Source of the DNA: Isoetes taiwanensis
Lineage: Eukaryota; Streptophyta; Lycopodiopsida; Isoetales; Isoetaceae
Direction of reading: 5' to 3'
Length of the DNA stretch: 64,000 nt
NCBI GenBank assembly: GCA_021234155.1
Contig: JAJEKV010000046.1
Location: 3,285,510-3,349,509, forward strand
Every line of letters starts with the position of its first letter. The stretch's first letter is position 1. Both the position numbers and the translations under genes were made by a program. Of this stretch, positions 1-14,365 are shown in pieces. The notes beneath the pieces were generated by a model that was not told the origin of the DNA, ran no database searches, and saw nothing but the letters and a program-made list of their open reading frames with translations.

Positions 1-2700
1 AGAGAAATTCCAGCCACCGCCACCCGGCTTCCCGGGCCTGGAGAGCTTGTTTTATCTTCTTCAAAAAGAAGGATGATTCACGGTAGTCGTTGATTATCGC
101 CTCAACAAAATCGCGCAGATCCGCTTCCTCTCATCCCGTAATTGAGCTACTTCACAGTATACATTACACATTATTTTATTTAAGATTGATCTTCGGGTGC
201 CTATACAATCTTATTCTGATCCGGAAGGTGTGATGAGTGGAAATGTAAATTTTCGACTCGGTAGTAGGCCATTTTGAGTATACAGCTATGCCGCTTGGAT
301 CTACTTCATAATGTCTCTAAGAATATCCCAAAGATATGGCTAATGATTTTCCGAGAGTTCTAGACTTTGCTATCACCTACTGGATGATATCCTATTTATT
401 CTAAGACTAAGAATATGAAAGACATGTTCTATGTCCTTCTAAAAGCTTCTCAGTACGCGATTTAGGTATGCCAAACCTTGAGAAGTGCCAGCTCATCAGA
501 TAATGTGGAGTCCCTTTTGCCATCGTGATCACATCAATACGCGGAAGCCCGTGACATCCAAAAGGTCAGGCCGTTTCCGGAGTGGCGTTACCCTTCATCC
601 TCGCTCGAGATGTTCGCTGTTTTCTTGGGTTTGCCAATTTCATCGGTCCGATTATTCGAGATTGCTCTTCCTTTGACACGCCATCACAAGGACGCTATCT
701 GAATGGATCGCGGAAGTTTAAATCGCTTTTGTTAACAAGCATGCTTTCACCACTTTTCGCCGCCAGCTTGCTCATGCAAGACTTTTGCTCATAACGCGCC
801 AGCGGCGTTTCCTCGATTTTGCGCTTTCAGGGATCCTCGCTTCACGAGGGGAGATGACCATGAATCAGTATCCACCGCTCATATCATTCACGAAAGCCAA
901 ATACCAAATCAACTATCCCATTTGGCGACAAGGAGTTGTTGGCTTATAGTGTGATTCTTTTCTGCATAGAGTGAGACGCTTTCCGAGGATCTCCTTATAA
1001 GGTCAGCGCTCTTCATACTGCATCACCGTAAATCTCAATACTTTCGCACCGCCGAGTGCTCAACCGCCGCCGTGCCCTGCGTGGCATACTGCATATCCTG
1101 ATTGATTTATAATCGCTATACCCACCCCGGATCCTCCACAGAAAGCCTTCCGATGCCTTGTCTTCTCGGACAGCCCTACCTTTGAGCCTAAACTAGGTGA
1201 TCCCGCGATATGATCGCACCCGGTGTTATTTAGTCCTCCAGCCTTTTATGGCTCTCTACTTTGTTCGAGAGGCCTTCATGATACGCCTTGGAGTTCCCTG
1301 CTCTGTTATCTCCGCCTCCGATCCATTGGTCAAGGGAATTTCGTATTGCATCAAGATCATCTTCCTCAACAGATGGGATCGCATCATGATCATTTCGAGG
1401 TTCGAGATGGATTCCCCGCCCGTGATGGGCCTTCATATGCGCCGATGGTGCTTCAGGCTTCGTGCGCCCAGCTTGCCATGATTCACCTCCGCCGCATATC
1501 TTGGGAGTAGCCAAGACTTTGAACTAGTCGAGTATTGGTGGCCGTCTTCGCCGCCTGGCCGGGCTTTCTTTATTCGGATCATGCGTGACATCCGCCAATG
1601 GTTGTTGTTCCAAGGTATCTTCCTCATGGCCTCGCCTTCAAATTTTTACCAGCTTCCAAATTCTACCCTGGAAGAGTATTTCAAAGGATTTTATTGTCGA
1701 AGCCTGTCCCAGCCACACGTCATCCTTGGTTGTTGGATCCGTCGATGATGGCACATTCTACCCCTTTCCTTGCAAAGACTTCTATCTCTGGGGCGGAAGG
1801 CCACGCTCTTCGCTCTCGGGAGAGGTGTAATCTAACCTCCATGCATAATGTGATACGAGACAGCCTGACTCAGCCCCCAATTTGTTGCCGCTTTGGAAGC
1901 GCCTATTGCAACTCTTGCATGTGGAACGCCGCCTCTTCCTGACATCATCAATCCGTGAGACCAACAATGGATGTGAGCCGCGACTAACCAAAACCTTTGA
2001 GCAAAGATTTATATGCTTCAGTCAATTATGATGATCGTTTGATTGCCACCGCCGCATTTGCCTATAATAATTCTCGTCTATGCCTACGTGCCGCATCAGT
2101 TTTATTAATTTCCCGCATGCACTTCGGTCTTTGATTGCCCCAGGATATGACTCCAATCCGCCAGTACGGTGCCTCGCAGCCCGCATACTTCGTGATGATC
2201 TTCGCGACCATCTTCGCCGTGCCTGCCAGCACGCGCTATCGCCATCGCGATCAAAGTGACGCCGACGCCCTTATTTTGCAGCTTTGGTGATCTTGTTTGG
2301 CTCTGGCCGATTTGGTTTACGCTTCTCTGTAACAGTTTCTCTTCCGACGACCGGGCCAGGTCCCCATTCTGGACATTGAACGAATTGGTGTGATGTTAAG
2401 CTTTTCTCCGGCCCGAGCTCGCCATCACCGGCTCACCCGTTGTTTCATGTGTCTGCCAGGAACCCTATATGGCGGTAATCATCGTAATCGAAAGTACCTC
2501 CACCTCCACCACCAAATGAGATTGATGATCATGCGGAGAGTTCGAGGTTCGAGGATCTCTTGTCTCAAGTTTCTTCGCCGGCCATTGTATTACTTACCAC
2601 TGGGAAGGTTATTCGCCAAGAGGGAACCGAGCCTCCGCCAAGAATCTGCACTAATGCGCATTCCGACATAAAATTGCGGTAGTTTCACCAATGTCTATGT
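1..2700 (+). pseudogene. Decayed Ty3/gypsy retrotransposon pol fragment (RT, integrase)
   Basis: Translated pieces in shifting frames follow the usual order of a plant Ty3/gypsy polyprotein. Near 65-110 there is a VVDYRLNKI-like reverse transcriptase start; near 255-300 FEYTAMPLG; near 385-420 a DDILFYSKT-like stretch standing for the catalytic DD block; and near 620-665 FLGFANF, the segment that precedes RNase H. An integrase zinc-finger and core-like region follows (about 1,520-1,620), then AFAYNNS near 2,060 and a C-terminal part reading SLLEPY-like near 2,450. There are many stops and frameshifts, so it cannot encode a protein. The 5' part, including gag and the 5' LTR, lies outside the window, and no 3' LTR was recognised. 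Family assignment is from motif order; the clade is not resolved. Confidence 0.75.
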
Positions 2701-2803
2701 CGCCTGAGTGTTCTGCCCCATCTTCGGTGACTGCCGCCATCGTGAGGAGTGGGGATGGTGTGATCTATCATAATGATATTATTCAGACATACTTGGGCAC
2801 GCA

Positions 2804-3154
2804 TTATAATTTATATATACAAAAGATGGTCGCCACACGGATGCAAAGGGTAGTTGTAATAAGATAACAGATGAACTCGCACCTCCACAGTGAATACAAT
2901 ATCCTGCTGGGCGCGCTTACCAATATTTGTTGAAGACATTCCCACGCCTTCTTCTCATATGTGGGACTATCTCCGTATGTATCGTCTGAAACCTTACCAT
3001 GCTTATTCAATCCTATTATATGTGATCCCCACTGGCAAGTATTCAGATATATGCTATGTCCTCTTGCCAAACTATTCCTGCTCAATGCCGCCTCTTCTAG
3101 GCATCTCTGCCTTATGTTCATGCCAGTTTCGCAACCTGCCTTTACCTTGTTCAT
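2804..3154 (-). CDS. Unassigned open frame, 116 aa, possibly a decayed exon
   Basis: A minus-strand frame of 116 codons is open here and has a charged, protein-like composition in its first 80 residues. A possible splice donor (TTGGTAAGC) follows the CLQQIL segment, so only the first part may ever have been coding. I do not recognise the family. No neighbouring frame in the same orientation continues it convincingly. It sits between the gypsy fragment and a long stretch without recognisable genes, so it may be a relic or chance. Confidence 0.15.
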   Translation of the reverse strand: MNKVKAGCETGMNIRQRCLEEAALSRNSLARGHSIYLNTCQWGSHIIGLNKHGKVSDDTYGDSPTYEKKAWECLQQILVSAPSRILYSLWRCEFICYLITTTLCIRVATIFCIYKL

Positions 3155-3159
3155 ATCAC

Positions 3160-6100
3160 TTCGTCATTCTGCTTATTTTCCCATAGATTTTTGCTGAGAT
3201 TTTCCACGATTTTCCTTGATTTCGATGTTCATGACACTAAGGCCAGTCACAATACTTCCCGCTAACAAGAATACAACATTTTCTTGGCATCCAACTTCAA
3301 CAAAACACTTCGTAGAGAAATTTTCTCAGATTCATCAGATTATATGTTACCTTGTTATCAGCCAAAACCATGCGGTTGCTTAACATACCCGACAAACTAC
3401 TTTCCAGTCACAAGCTGGTGCCTAGAAAGGATGTCAAATTTGATTTTTACCACTCACCATATAAAGTGGCAGGTCGTGAGCTCAAGAAATCTCATGCAAT
3501 CTTCCGATGTTACTAACACAATTACATGCTTTCTCTCAACAACTTCATTTAAAAGTTGCATACTTTAAAACTCAAGAGCATGTATGCTATTAAGAGTCAA
3601 GGAAGAAAGCACCTACTATGTTAGAGATTAATTCTGCTGTTAGAAAAGAACTGATAAAAAATATGTTTGCAGCAGATGACAATAAAGTACGGTCCAATAT
3701 TTTTGTGAGAAACCTCTCGAGCAACACTTTAAACAAACTCGCCTCCATCAAAAGTTTCTGGTGACGCTAGTAGTAGTTCAAGTAACGTGATTGTAAACCG
3801 CAGGCAAAGAGGGATCAATATATATTTGACAAGTATGATTGTACTGTCCAATAACTGGTGATGTAACCGCCTTACCGAAATTTATGCCAACATTTTGCTT
3901 ACTAGTAGTTCTACTAATCTAAACTATGCAGAGGATTAGCAATATTTAGCACTATACCATTTTAAAACATCTTGCAATTATTTATAAAAGTTACCGCTTG
4001 AGTCATAATCAAGGATCTATAGGACGCAGAGAAAAGCCAAATTTATGACGAAAGGTAAGGAAGAAGTTATAGAAGCAACCTCTATAATTAAACAAGAAGT
4101 ACATGTGGTAGGAGCTCTATACACATCATGCTTGTTAGATGGCTACTCTCCTATTCATCATTGATAATTTCCATCGAGTATATAAAGTATTATCTCCTCA
4201 CTATTACTTGTACAAAGTGACAAAGCTGCCATGTTTTTCATGTGATCCTTTTCCTCCGGTTTTCGTACGCATGATTTGTGATCGATCCTCCGCCAAGAAA
4301 TTCAAGAGCGACTATAAAGTTCTATATACTATGATGTATTTTCGTGATTCCACAAAACCTTACCGCAGTGGCAGAAATGGATTCATTAATGTTTCTGCCA
4401 ATTTGGTCTCGATGGGTGTAGTGGATGATTTGATAACAGAAAAGCAGCCTTAGATGCAGATCAAGGCTTCGAAGGATGAGGGGAAGCTTTGGCCCTGCTT
4501 TCACCGATATGAATAACCTTCCTTTCGTTGTAGACCTTGGAATCAGTTAAATCTAGCCGCTTCTCAAAGAACCTTTCCCCGGGCTGGAGGCTTCTATGAT
4601 TTTGAAAGGGTTGCATTTCATTGCTCGCTTCTCTTGCATATGATGGATCCACTAGCACTATTTTTATATCAAATAAGCCATCTCTAGCATCTCATTGACC
4701 ACACACACATTCTTTTCCTACATTTGAGCCAAATAATAAACGCATATTAACAAAGTTGTACTTACTATATGAAAATGCTTAGCTATGTTATACATCACGG
4801 CAAAATGAAATGTAAAATACTTGAAAGTAAAATTGCTCCATGAACCCCCGTGATTCTGCTTCCTAATATTATCTCAGACCGCCTTCGATTTTTGAATCAA
4901 AATGATTATCTAAACAAGGTTTGCTGTGTAGGTAGAGTATAAATGTAACCTCAAGGCCATCAGATAGATGTTTCGTGATAACTAAACATAAATTTTTATT
5001 GGTTACTATAGAACATGCCGTAGCTCTATCATATGTGAGATTCCGTGATCTTAAAAGAGTACTCATTTACACGTAATATGTCACGTAGATTACTCTTTTA
5101 TTCCTCAGAAAAGCTATAATTTCTTCTGTATGAGAAAGTATTTTAGAACATCAATTTATCTTCATATAATGACTCAGTCAGCTCTTTTTTTTAGTTAACG
5201 GCGGTGATTCAAATGCTTGTAAGTGGCAAAATTTAATTCAAGAATCATTTAAGCATTTCATATAACTTGGTTTCACCAGATTCATATTGTTAGAAGGAAT
5301 TTCAAAGAACTTTTGCATTCAATATCAATCAATGGCCTGCAAACCCTATGCTAAATTGTGCATGCGGTGAGCAAAATTTGGACAAAAATGATGACGGATG
5401 GGCTCACCAACTGCTATGCGTATTACCGAAAAATAAAGCACTCAATGTAGTGTCGCTATTTTAATCAACATCGCGGATTTTATGATAAAATTCCAACAAA
5501 TATAAGCACCCCATGCCACAAAACCGAAAAGTGGGTCTGCGCTATTAACCCTCGAGATTTTTGTGGTGCCCAATGCGGTACCCTAAGGCACCGGTAGAGA
5601 AGAAAGTTTAGTGTGGACAACCTCTAAAACCTTAGAAGTACAGAAAGAAATTTATCGCGCGCCAAGGCCGCCAATTTAACATTTCTATCGAGTTTGCTAG
5701 TTGAAACGATATGAACGTCAAATCGTTGTCCATTCACAACCATTGCCTTCATCCAAACCGCGGTCAAGAAGGTGTTTAATGCGTGCAAAACTACATACTA
5801 AAACACAGGCAATTTCTGCGCATAAATGAACAAATAAACATAATATCACATACCCATCGCCTCCAACATAACAAATACGTCAACATGTTTAGTTTAGTTA
5901 TGTTGTGAAACCGGAATTTTCCAATGAATGGGTCTGGGGCAATATCGCACATCATATAGCGTCTATTAAAATGCATCAGCAGCCAAAGTGAAGACGGCCA
6001 CAAAATGATTTTTCCTTATGACCACAAAATCATCATCCGTGATGCTAGGTTTACAACATGCACCGCTAAGCATTATTTAGTGACAATTACCGATCTTCTG

Positions 6101-6598
6101 ACCCAAATATGCGCGGGGCACAAGCGACAGTATTAACTGTAGCAACCGCATCTTTAGATCTTTTTGGAGTACCCAGATATATTTGTTCTGCGCCGACAAC
6201 CATATACTTTGGTGGCACAATATGCTCCAAATGCCTGGCCACTGGTACCCAGCATTCACAAATATGTTACATGCCGCAGCATATGAGCTTTAGTTGCACC
6301 CCAAATTGCCAGGCCAGTTCTTGCTGAATAAAACCCGCCAACTCCCGCATGATATATGCCATCTTTTCCTCGCGTAATGGCCCAGCCAGCGCATCTGAGA
6401 TGCTGATCTTCGCCATGCTCAAATGGCCACCACGCCTCACGCATGCCGATATGGACAACTATTTTTGTATCGAAAATGCCGAATCACTTCGTATTCAAAA
6501 TGCCGTTTGAGGAGAACATTTAGCATATGTGCAATCCTACGCGGTTCATTTCATTTGCTCGTGTCTATAGGGTGCACTCTTCTTTCTTCCACTTTTCA
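3160..6598. other. No recognisable gene; weak open frames only
   Basis: AT-rich sequence with no motif I could assign. Plus-strand 4,139-4,453 (104 codons) and minus-strand 4,461-4,658 (65 codons) are open but unrecognised. Minus-strand 6,080-6,460 is open in two frames over several hundred bases, with a protein-like stretch (SISDALAGPLREEK) broken by stops. It could be a decayed exon or an old transposon relic. Nothing here has a complete start, stop or splice structure that I can defend. Confidence 0.4.
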
Positions 6599-7996
6599 TG
6601 TGAAGTAAGAGGTTCCAGCAAGACAAATACCCCTGACGTATACCGCATCAAGACCGCCACACGCCGCATATCGCCGCCCCAATCGACGTAGACGCCGACG
6701 CGGTACCTAAGTACAAGGGCGCTCTAGGGGGCAATGTTATCTGGGGCAAATGTAAGTACTTTGTGGTTCCTTTAACCCATTAAAGGTAGACCACGGTCGC
6801 GCAAACTCTAAACCAACCAGCCTATATAAGGCACCAAACTCCCCAACTCTTCCTCCTTTTTTCGGCCACAGACCTTCCGCGAGTTCATTCAAGGGCTACC
6901 GAGGAGTCAATTCCAACTCCACGACTGCCGCGCCTTGTCGATCAACCTTCCGGAACGTGATCCTCAAGGCATCGTAGAGAGACATGGACGCCGGACGAGA
7001 GGAGTAAACCAGTGGATCGTATTTGGTCGACAATAGCTCAAACCTTATCTTCACCATAGGTTTTTAGCCTATTAAATCATCCTTAGTAGCCGCTGCTGCA
7101 TCCCGAGATTGACTTAACCAAAGAACCCAACTCTATGAATTAGATTAGTTCTTATTACTTATGTTGATATGATGACTTGATGCTCAGGGACCTCATTGTA
7201 ATAAGGTAGAGACTTAAAGCTTAGTAGATGATGCTCCTAGCTGTCCCTCTAGTGCATTACTAGCCGTGACCGCTTAGAATGAGGTTCAGGAAACACCCTT
7301 GACCGATCCTTCTGGGCGCAAAGTCTACCAGGATCGGGAAAGTGACTAGGTCTAATGGCTTGCCACCGAGGGGCAGGCGGCCTGACACCCTGGGTGGTGT
7401 TCACCTTCCAGCGTTGTCGAATAAGGGCAAGTATTCTCTTAGCTGGGCCACCGCCAGTCGCAAGATGTAGATCTCTCAAGGGGAGTGATCCCTACCTCGC
7501 CCCACGGATCGAGATGTAACTTGAATAGCCCCTTTGGCTATGCAACTTACGGACACAGCCAGTCCCAATGATTTCAAACTACCTAAAGCGGAGGGGCGGA
7601 TGGAGTGGACAACCTTGCCATGTTCTTGTTACCAATCCATTGTCATGATTCTGTCGAGACTGAACTCGAGACTCCAAGCTTAACAATGGCCATCCTGAGT
7701 TCCAGCTCTGCAGGAACTCCCTTTGTATTGTGTTGATCTTTGTCTATGCAGATAAAGATGTGCCGTCTTCAGTGAAGTAGTGCAAGGATGTTATGTTACC
7801 GATGTGTGGCGTTTACTCCGCAGCCTAGGTAGGCCTTGAGGAAGACGGCAAAATGACTTCTCTACTCTTCCCACCGTGGACTCCTGGGGACGGCCACGCC
7901 GATATGTGGAGGGCCCCGACAGGAGTCGCGCGGGGAGTGAACTCCCGCTTGTATACTCTGGCATGACATCAGATACCAGTAGGGACGCCACAAAGG
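6599..7996 (+). repeat. 5' LTR of element A
   Basis: This 1.4 kb stretch is repeated in the same orientation at 14,985-15,805 plus 27,088-27,790, where the copy is split by element B. Shared landmarks are the GACGTATACC block, TTTAACCCATTAAAGGTAGA, a TATA-like TATATAAG (6,823-6,830), GAGGAGTCAATTCCAACTC, and the closing GACGCCACAAAG. The copies differ by many short indels, mostly in GC-rich runs. The start is placed at TGTGAAG by analogy with TGTGACG in the other copy. Calling these LTRs rests on direct orientation, the internal TATA box and a purine-rich tract before the second copy. Exact ends are uncertain by tens of bases. Confidence 0.6.
6823..6830 (+). promoter_or_regulatory. TATA box in element A 5' LTR
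   Basis: TATATAAG lies about 225 bp into the repeat, the position expected for a U3 promoter. The second LTR copy has TACATAAG at the matching place (about 15,218), so that copy is weakened. Function is inferred from position only. Confidence 0.5.
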
Positions 7997-9629
7997 GTGG
8001 TCGTAGAAAGCACCGTTCTTGGAGACGCGAGTACAGTTAATCGGGCTATGTTCCCGCAGAGAGTACTAACTTGATAGATCCTCAAACCTCAAAAAGGGGA
8101 AATTTTTTTTCTCATTTTAGCGCCAAGTTACCGCTAAGGAATCGAACATAATAAGACGCTAAAAAATAGTGAGCCAAAACCTCCTCGTAGTGGTTCACAC
8201 GCCGCCGCTACCGTCAAAGAACCTAACTTGCTTTTTGGAGCGTATGCCACTGCGGAGAGACATGGCGCTCTCACTCGACATCAACACATGGGCGCCACTA
8301 AAATGTGCACCGACTTCCTTGACAAGGCGAACACCTGTGAGGCCAAGGAGGCCAAGAAAAACAAGGATGAAGGGCAAGGCGTGAAGAGCCTGCCAGACTA
8401 AGAAGACCCCAATGCCAAGGTAGTCATCAGCGAATCCGCCAACCAAATCAACAAAATGAGTAGGGATCCCAGGATCAACGAAAGCACTAGAGGTGAAGAG
8501 GACATTGGATCTCCTGATTCAATGATGAAGAGACTCCAAGAAGCGCGACGCAGCAGATAGATGAGAGCAAGAAGAGGAGAGGGCGTAACTTATGTGAGAC
8601 CAAGGTTCAAGAAGCAGCAGAGCGTATTAGTCCGTTAACATTTTGAAGACTCAACAAAATTATGTAAGACTCGCGGACACTAATTTAATATGACATGCAG
8701 CCTTCGCTACCGCTACGCTGAACTACGCAGAAAATTTTGTACATGTCTGAGTTTATAAGTACGTGTGTGTAATCTTTAATGGGTTACGGTAGTTCTACCT
8801 TATATTCCACCGCACTCCCAAACTAATCATAACTTCTGAGAGCCGCCACAGAAATTCAAATCGCCTCAAAATTTGCTGCAGGACCGTTAGAATGTGCCTA
8901 GAATCCATTTACGACCTCAAATTAGGCTAGAAATGTCAAACCCCAGTTCAAAATGACCAAAATTGCTCAAACCCTTGAATTGTTTTTCCAAACTGTGGTT
9001 TGTTTGTAAATAGAAGCATACCCCATTAGCACCTTGCAGGTATTGCTCTCGGCTCGAAGCTGATGCTTTACTCCTAGATAGAAGTGCCCAAGAACACCCC
9101 TTTGTTATAGTCATCTAGACCTCAGCATAGCAACCCAAGTCCAACTGTTGGTACATCACCTCTGCTCATGCCAAAGGCATAAACCTTGACCTAATTCTGT
9201 GTCCTTCTAATAGAGTTTGACTTATATAGATGCCACATTGACACTCCCTATTGCCAGGGTACCTAGAAAGGAGCTAGAGTCTAGAGCTGTCCAAGTCACT
9301 CCATGTGTAGAGATTGGACTCCCCCAAACCAACTTTGCTAGGACCTTAGAGTATGCCTCAAACATCATGGAGGTTTTGCAAAACAATCCTCATGTCATGC
9401 CATACCACACGTCCTAATGTCCATAGACTTGTAGAATATAGATATGTCTCTAGTAATGCTGCTCAAGCCATCTTGTTTGCTTATAGAACCCAAAATGTTG
9501 TAGGAGAGCCCTCCAAGTAGACCCTTAGACTCTAGGATATACGAAGCAGCCAAGAAATTATAGGGCTGTGAGCTACGTAAGAGCTAGAGACCAACTTCTT
9601 GAAGACATCGAGGACCCAGCCGATCTATA

Positions 9630-11260
9630 GGCAGAAAAGGAGTGCGAGACTCGAATGGATAGGACACAAAGGACGGAGGAGACGACCTAGACAACAGGTA
9701 CAAATCACGCAAAGGCGACCAGAAGGAGCTATGGTAGCTGCAATGGAGATGACCACACTTCCAGTACACGTGAGAGCCACCTCTAATGAAGCAAAGCCCA
9801 AGCAAAGGAGTCGACTCGTAAATTCAACCTGTGGAGGAATGACAATGCCCGCCACTGGGCCACTACCTAATTCTCGTGAGCTTCAAGATATTCAAGAATG
9901 CCCGACTGCAACAGCCGTGATCCTACTCTGCCATCAACGGCACCGCGCACAACAACAACCTTGCAACGACACACCGCAGATGTAGGACGCTGAGCGTCAC
10001 CGCATTCCTCAAGACGAATATTCACATTAAGGAGGAGCATCTTTCTCAAGGGATCACATCGATTTAACACTCTTCATGGAATCGGGCGTGACGAGCTCGG
10101 ATCAGACATGAAGCTCAACAATAGTAGCAAAGCATCTCAAGGAATCCCGAGTCAATCAGAACGGAGAAGATGCAGCAAAACCAAGAATCAAACGCGATAG
10201 GAGGAGGGAAACCTAAAAGGAGTATAAACATTTAGGTAGATCTTCGTAGTTATTTTGGAAAAGTGGATGAATTAAAATCCCAATGTAAATGCGTATATGT
10301 CTATTGTATATCTCGGGCGCTCACGATATAGTGGAGAAACATGAGTTTACAAATGTTTTACGGATTTAACGCTCGATCGTAGAAGCTCCTTCCGCCGACT
10401 ACCAAATGAGGGAAGCAAGGAAGCACAACTATAACCCAAGATCCAAATGGAAGACCAAGTACGAGGGAGAAATGACCAGAGGCCAAGACACTTCCGAAGT
10501 GCCCTCAAGTAGAAGACCGCCGTCCACCCAATGTCGTAACAAGAGACAACACCGGTCATGTCAAGATCATTAGCGCGCACCAGACATCATCGGGACGCAA
10601 CACTACCTCTTGTGGCGGCAACAACACTTGATGAACTTATGACACGAAGCCTCAACAATAGAAGGAGGAACGACCCGACATCAACGAGCCAACTAAGAAG
10701 ACAACATCTCGACGACCATAATTCCACCTTGTGGTAATATGGGGTGATGTGCTATGACACGCGGTATTAGATGGAGAGGCACGCATGAAAAGGCACCGCA
10801 ACGAGGAGATATGCCTTCAACAACTAGGTGATGGCTTCACAAAGTACTCCTACCGTAATTAGAAGAGAAGAAGCCGCATCATATCTCTCGACATGTGGGA
10901 CATCAAATGCCCAAGGTAGAAGCATTCGACACCTTAACGACAAAGATAGCAACAAGCACCTTCGCAAAAAGAGAGTTCAAGATAATAGCCGGGCTATTCA
11001 ACGACAAGAGTATATATAAGCGTGTACTTCTTCAACTCAAGGGTCAAGTCACAAGAGATATAAGGATCCATCATCCCGACAATCCGAGCCATCAGGAGGA
11101 GAGCCATGATGCCTTACTTGCCGAGAGACCACATGCATAGAGGGACAAAGGTCGAACCGAAAGCCGGAGAAGTGCTAGCAACCAAACTTCTTCCCACGAA
11201 GCCCCCTAGAGGCAACAGGAGGATCAAAACCGACGAAAGCACAATCAAAGCCACCGAAGG
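9630..11260 (+). repeat. Shared repeat unit, inverted copy at 17,113-18,710
   Basis: Long blocks match the reverse complement of insert C, for example the block coding RRPEGAM and STCGGMTM near 9,700-9,850 and the block coding RSIRHLNDKDSN near 10,920. Both copies contain the same AT-rich middle (about 10,220-10,360). Sequences outside the unit differ, so this is a distinct repeat that was either carried into both places or is part of one element family. The encoded product is not recognised. Confidence 0.65.
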
Positions 11261-14200
11261 TACCTCAAGACAAGAAGACGCGATAGCACCGAGGAACGCG
11301 GATAACTTCTAAGCCATGCGTGATCGAGGGGGATCAAACAAGGAAGTTTGGAAGCTCGATGGAGAAGCAACTAGGCGGTAGGCGAAGCCGATGACTTGCA
11401 CGCTGACTTGTATGCAACTTGGTGAGCCCAAGGATAGACGATTCAAAGAACAATCAGAAGAGAACAACCTGTGCAGGAGTATAGCCAAAGGAATCGGCAC
11501 AACCGAAGAGACGCCTTCAAATAGCTTCAAGTATCATGAAGGGGGGAACAATTACCATCCGAGAGAACGAGGATGAAGCGTAATCGAAATGTCGAAACAT
11601 CAACGACCAGCACACCTTTAGTTAGAATGTGATGCAAAGCGTGTTGTGCCATAGCCGACAAATACCGGAGGGCCCAAGTATATCAACAAGTTACCCCGAG
11701 TGCGAAATGACGCGACAAATAGGAGGATAAATATCGTCAACACCATTGCACAGGGAGGAACACCAATGACATCACCAAGGAGTAGGTGTGCAACTTCGAA
11801 GGGAGGCACAAGGGGACCTAATAGCTCTAGTTAACTATGTAAGTTATATGCCTTGCATATATAGTTTTGTCATTCCTTCCCTCCCATAGCGTAATGAGAT
11901 CAAAGGAAGAGATGTCGTGCAATTTGTAGGGGTGAAGCAATCAACATCCTCAACACTCTTCGGGCGTATGAGACATCGATGGAGTCGAAGAAACAATACC
12001 GGATACAGAGTCATCGTTTAGGCTGCCAAGACAAAGAGTTCAAGATGAAAGATCTTCTTCAACGGGCGCGCCACCTTCGGGCTTTTGAAAAGCGGCATGG
12101 AAGATTTCAAGCGATCAACTACACCATCAAAGCCACCAGCAATGAGAGGCTTCTAACGAACAAAGTCAACCTCTACATCAAAGAGGAGCCACCATCAAGG
12201 AGACTGAAGTATCGAACTGGGAAGAACGCCACCTTGCTACTTCAAGCGGGGCAACGAGTGGATGAGCTTCTAGCAAGCTCAAGCATCTAAGGCCATGGGG
12301 CCTAGTAGGTTAAATGTATGGACGGTAACATCCATATTGGGATTAGAAGGCATTTCCAGATATTCTCGCCGAAAGGATTGCCCCAATATTGATCTAAACG
12401 TCAAGTATTGGGAAGGAAATGCATAGGAGTAACTAAAATTATACACGATTGTTAACAGACATCCAACATATTGAAACCACTTGGTGAGATTGATCACCTC
12501 GCTAAGAAGGAATCATTACTAGGATAATTGTTGACCATGTATAAATCTAGTACCTCCAAAAGAATAATCCAACCTAAAAAGAAAAGAAGTAATCTAGCAA
12601 GTCCGGCCAACTTGTTACGATGGCATCAATTCGATTGGTAGGAATATTCCAAGAGTTTAACTAACTAAGAAAGGGGGAGTCTCTAGAATATAAAAGAATA
12701 ATACATGTAAGGTACATCTAAAATAAGAATTATAGTAATTAAATAGTCTTTTGAGACAAAGGGAATAGTCGTCATGACAAAACCTTGTGGTTTAGAATCG
12801 TTCTAACTAAGTAGGTAACCTATAACTATATTGAAATACATGATAACATAATATGTGCATCCATCTTAGATGGTTATATATGCTAGCTAAGGCTAGTAAA
12901 TTAATGCGCTAAGTAAGAAGCGTATAACCTCTTAAGGGGAGAGAATATATATGACGTTGTGTACAACGTCATTGAAGGGGTCTTGAGACCATTTTCTTTT
13001 CAAGAAAGTGGGAGGGCTCAATCTTATAATTGAACGTACTTGCATCAAATGGACTGACCCGTAGAATAGAGTTCCCTCCGGCAATGGCCGAAGCGAATAG
13101 AGCGTAAGAGAGATAGATACCTTAGTGCTCAGGAGGCCTTCAACGTGCGAGGCCCGGCGTAGTAGCTAACTACACCAATGAAGTGGAGCAAAAGTATGGG
13201 AGCAATGCAAACGACCAAGTCATCTCCAAAATTACCCCAGGCTCAATGGGTGGATCGTTCTAGCCTTAGGTAAGGGTGTGCGATGCATTATAAGCTTTAA
13301 TGTGTCTTATAGATAAGTTAAATATAGATCCTAATAAGCTGGATAGAAATTGTTGTGCGTGATATGTATCATAATGGAAATAAGTTAAATAACAACGGGT
13401 AATGTGAGTAGCATGTTAATTAATCCTTCGCAAGGATGCAATTCCTTCCAAGGATAGCTATATGACCTGAGGGTCCTTTATAAATATAAATAGAAAATAG
13501 AATTAGGATATACTTAAGTGCATCTTAGGGATATACTTCCAAAGGGTAATGCAGACCCAAGGAAGAGAATAAGAAGCACATCTAATTCTTGTGTATGATA
13601 ATTAAACCTTGTCTATGATACAATAGGTCTAAATCAGGGTTATTGTTTAAATAATCGCTTGATCTAAAAGTCGTTAAATATTGCAAAGCTTAAAGTAAAT
13701 ATAATTGTACTATCGGGTAATGTATCCGATACTATGATAATGTTAATTCATAAATATTACCTTAGGGTAATTATGTTAATCACATGCATTAAAGGAGCCA
13801 AAAAAAATCGCCAGCATGTCGATTTGTGTTTAGATTAATTTCATGTGTAGTTAAATTAATCATGCATGCAACCTATGCTAGGTATGGGTTGCATGCGTTG
13901 TTACCGATGATGGGACCACTACGGTGATCTCTAGGACGTGGTGTAATGTCAATGTAGGCATGACCGCGGTTCCGCTTGGAAAGTCTACTTTCGTCCCACG
14001 GAAGTAGATGACCTCGAGAAAGGAGGTCATTGAGGAATGCATTAATAGGAAAAGCACCTCTAGCCCCATATATGCTTTGATAGGAGGAATCCCAGGCCTT
14101 CACGCCCCATATACGGGAAGGACCTATCCTCCATTTGGGCAACTAAAGGTGTAGGCATGAGCCATATAGGCATTATAGGCGTTGTCTCCTCGGCCACGAT

Positions 14201-14365
14201 GGAAGAATCATCCTCTTCCTACGCCGGGAGATTAGCCATGCATTCATGTAGATAGGTGGGGTGGTCACCATATAACCAAAACTTTATTAATAATAAAAAT
14301 GGTACTAACGTAGTGTTGACCTGCGGGCCAATAGAGCGCTCCGGAGGGCAAGGAGGGCGAGCTAC

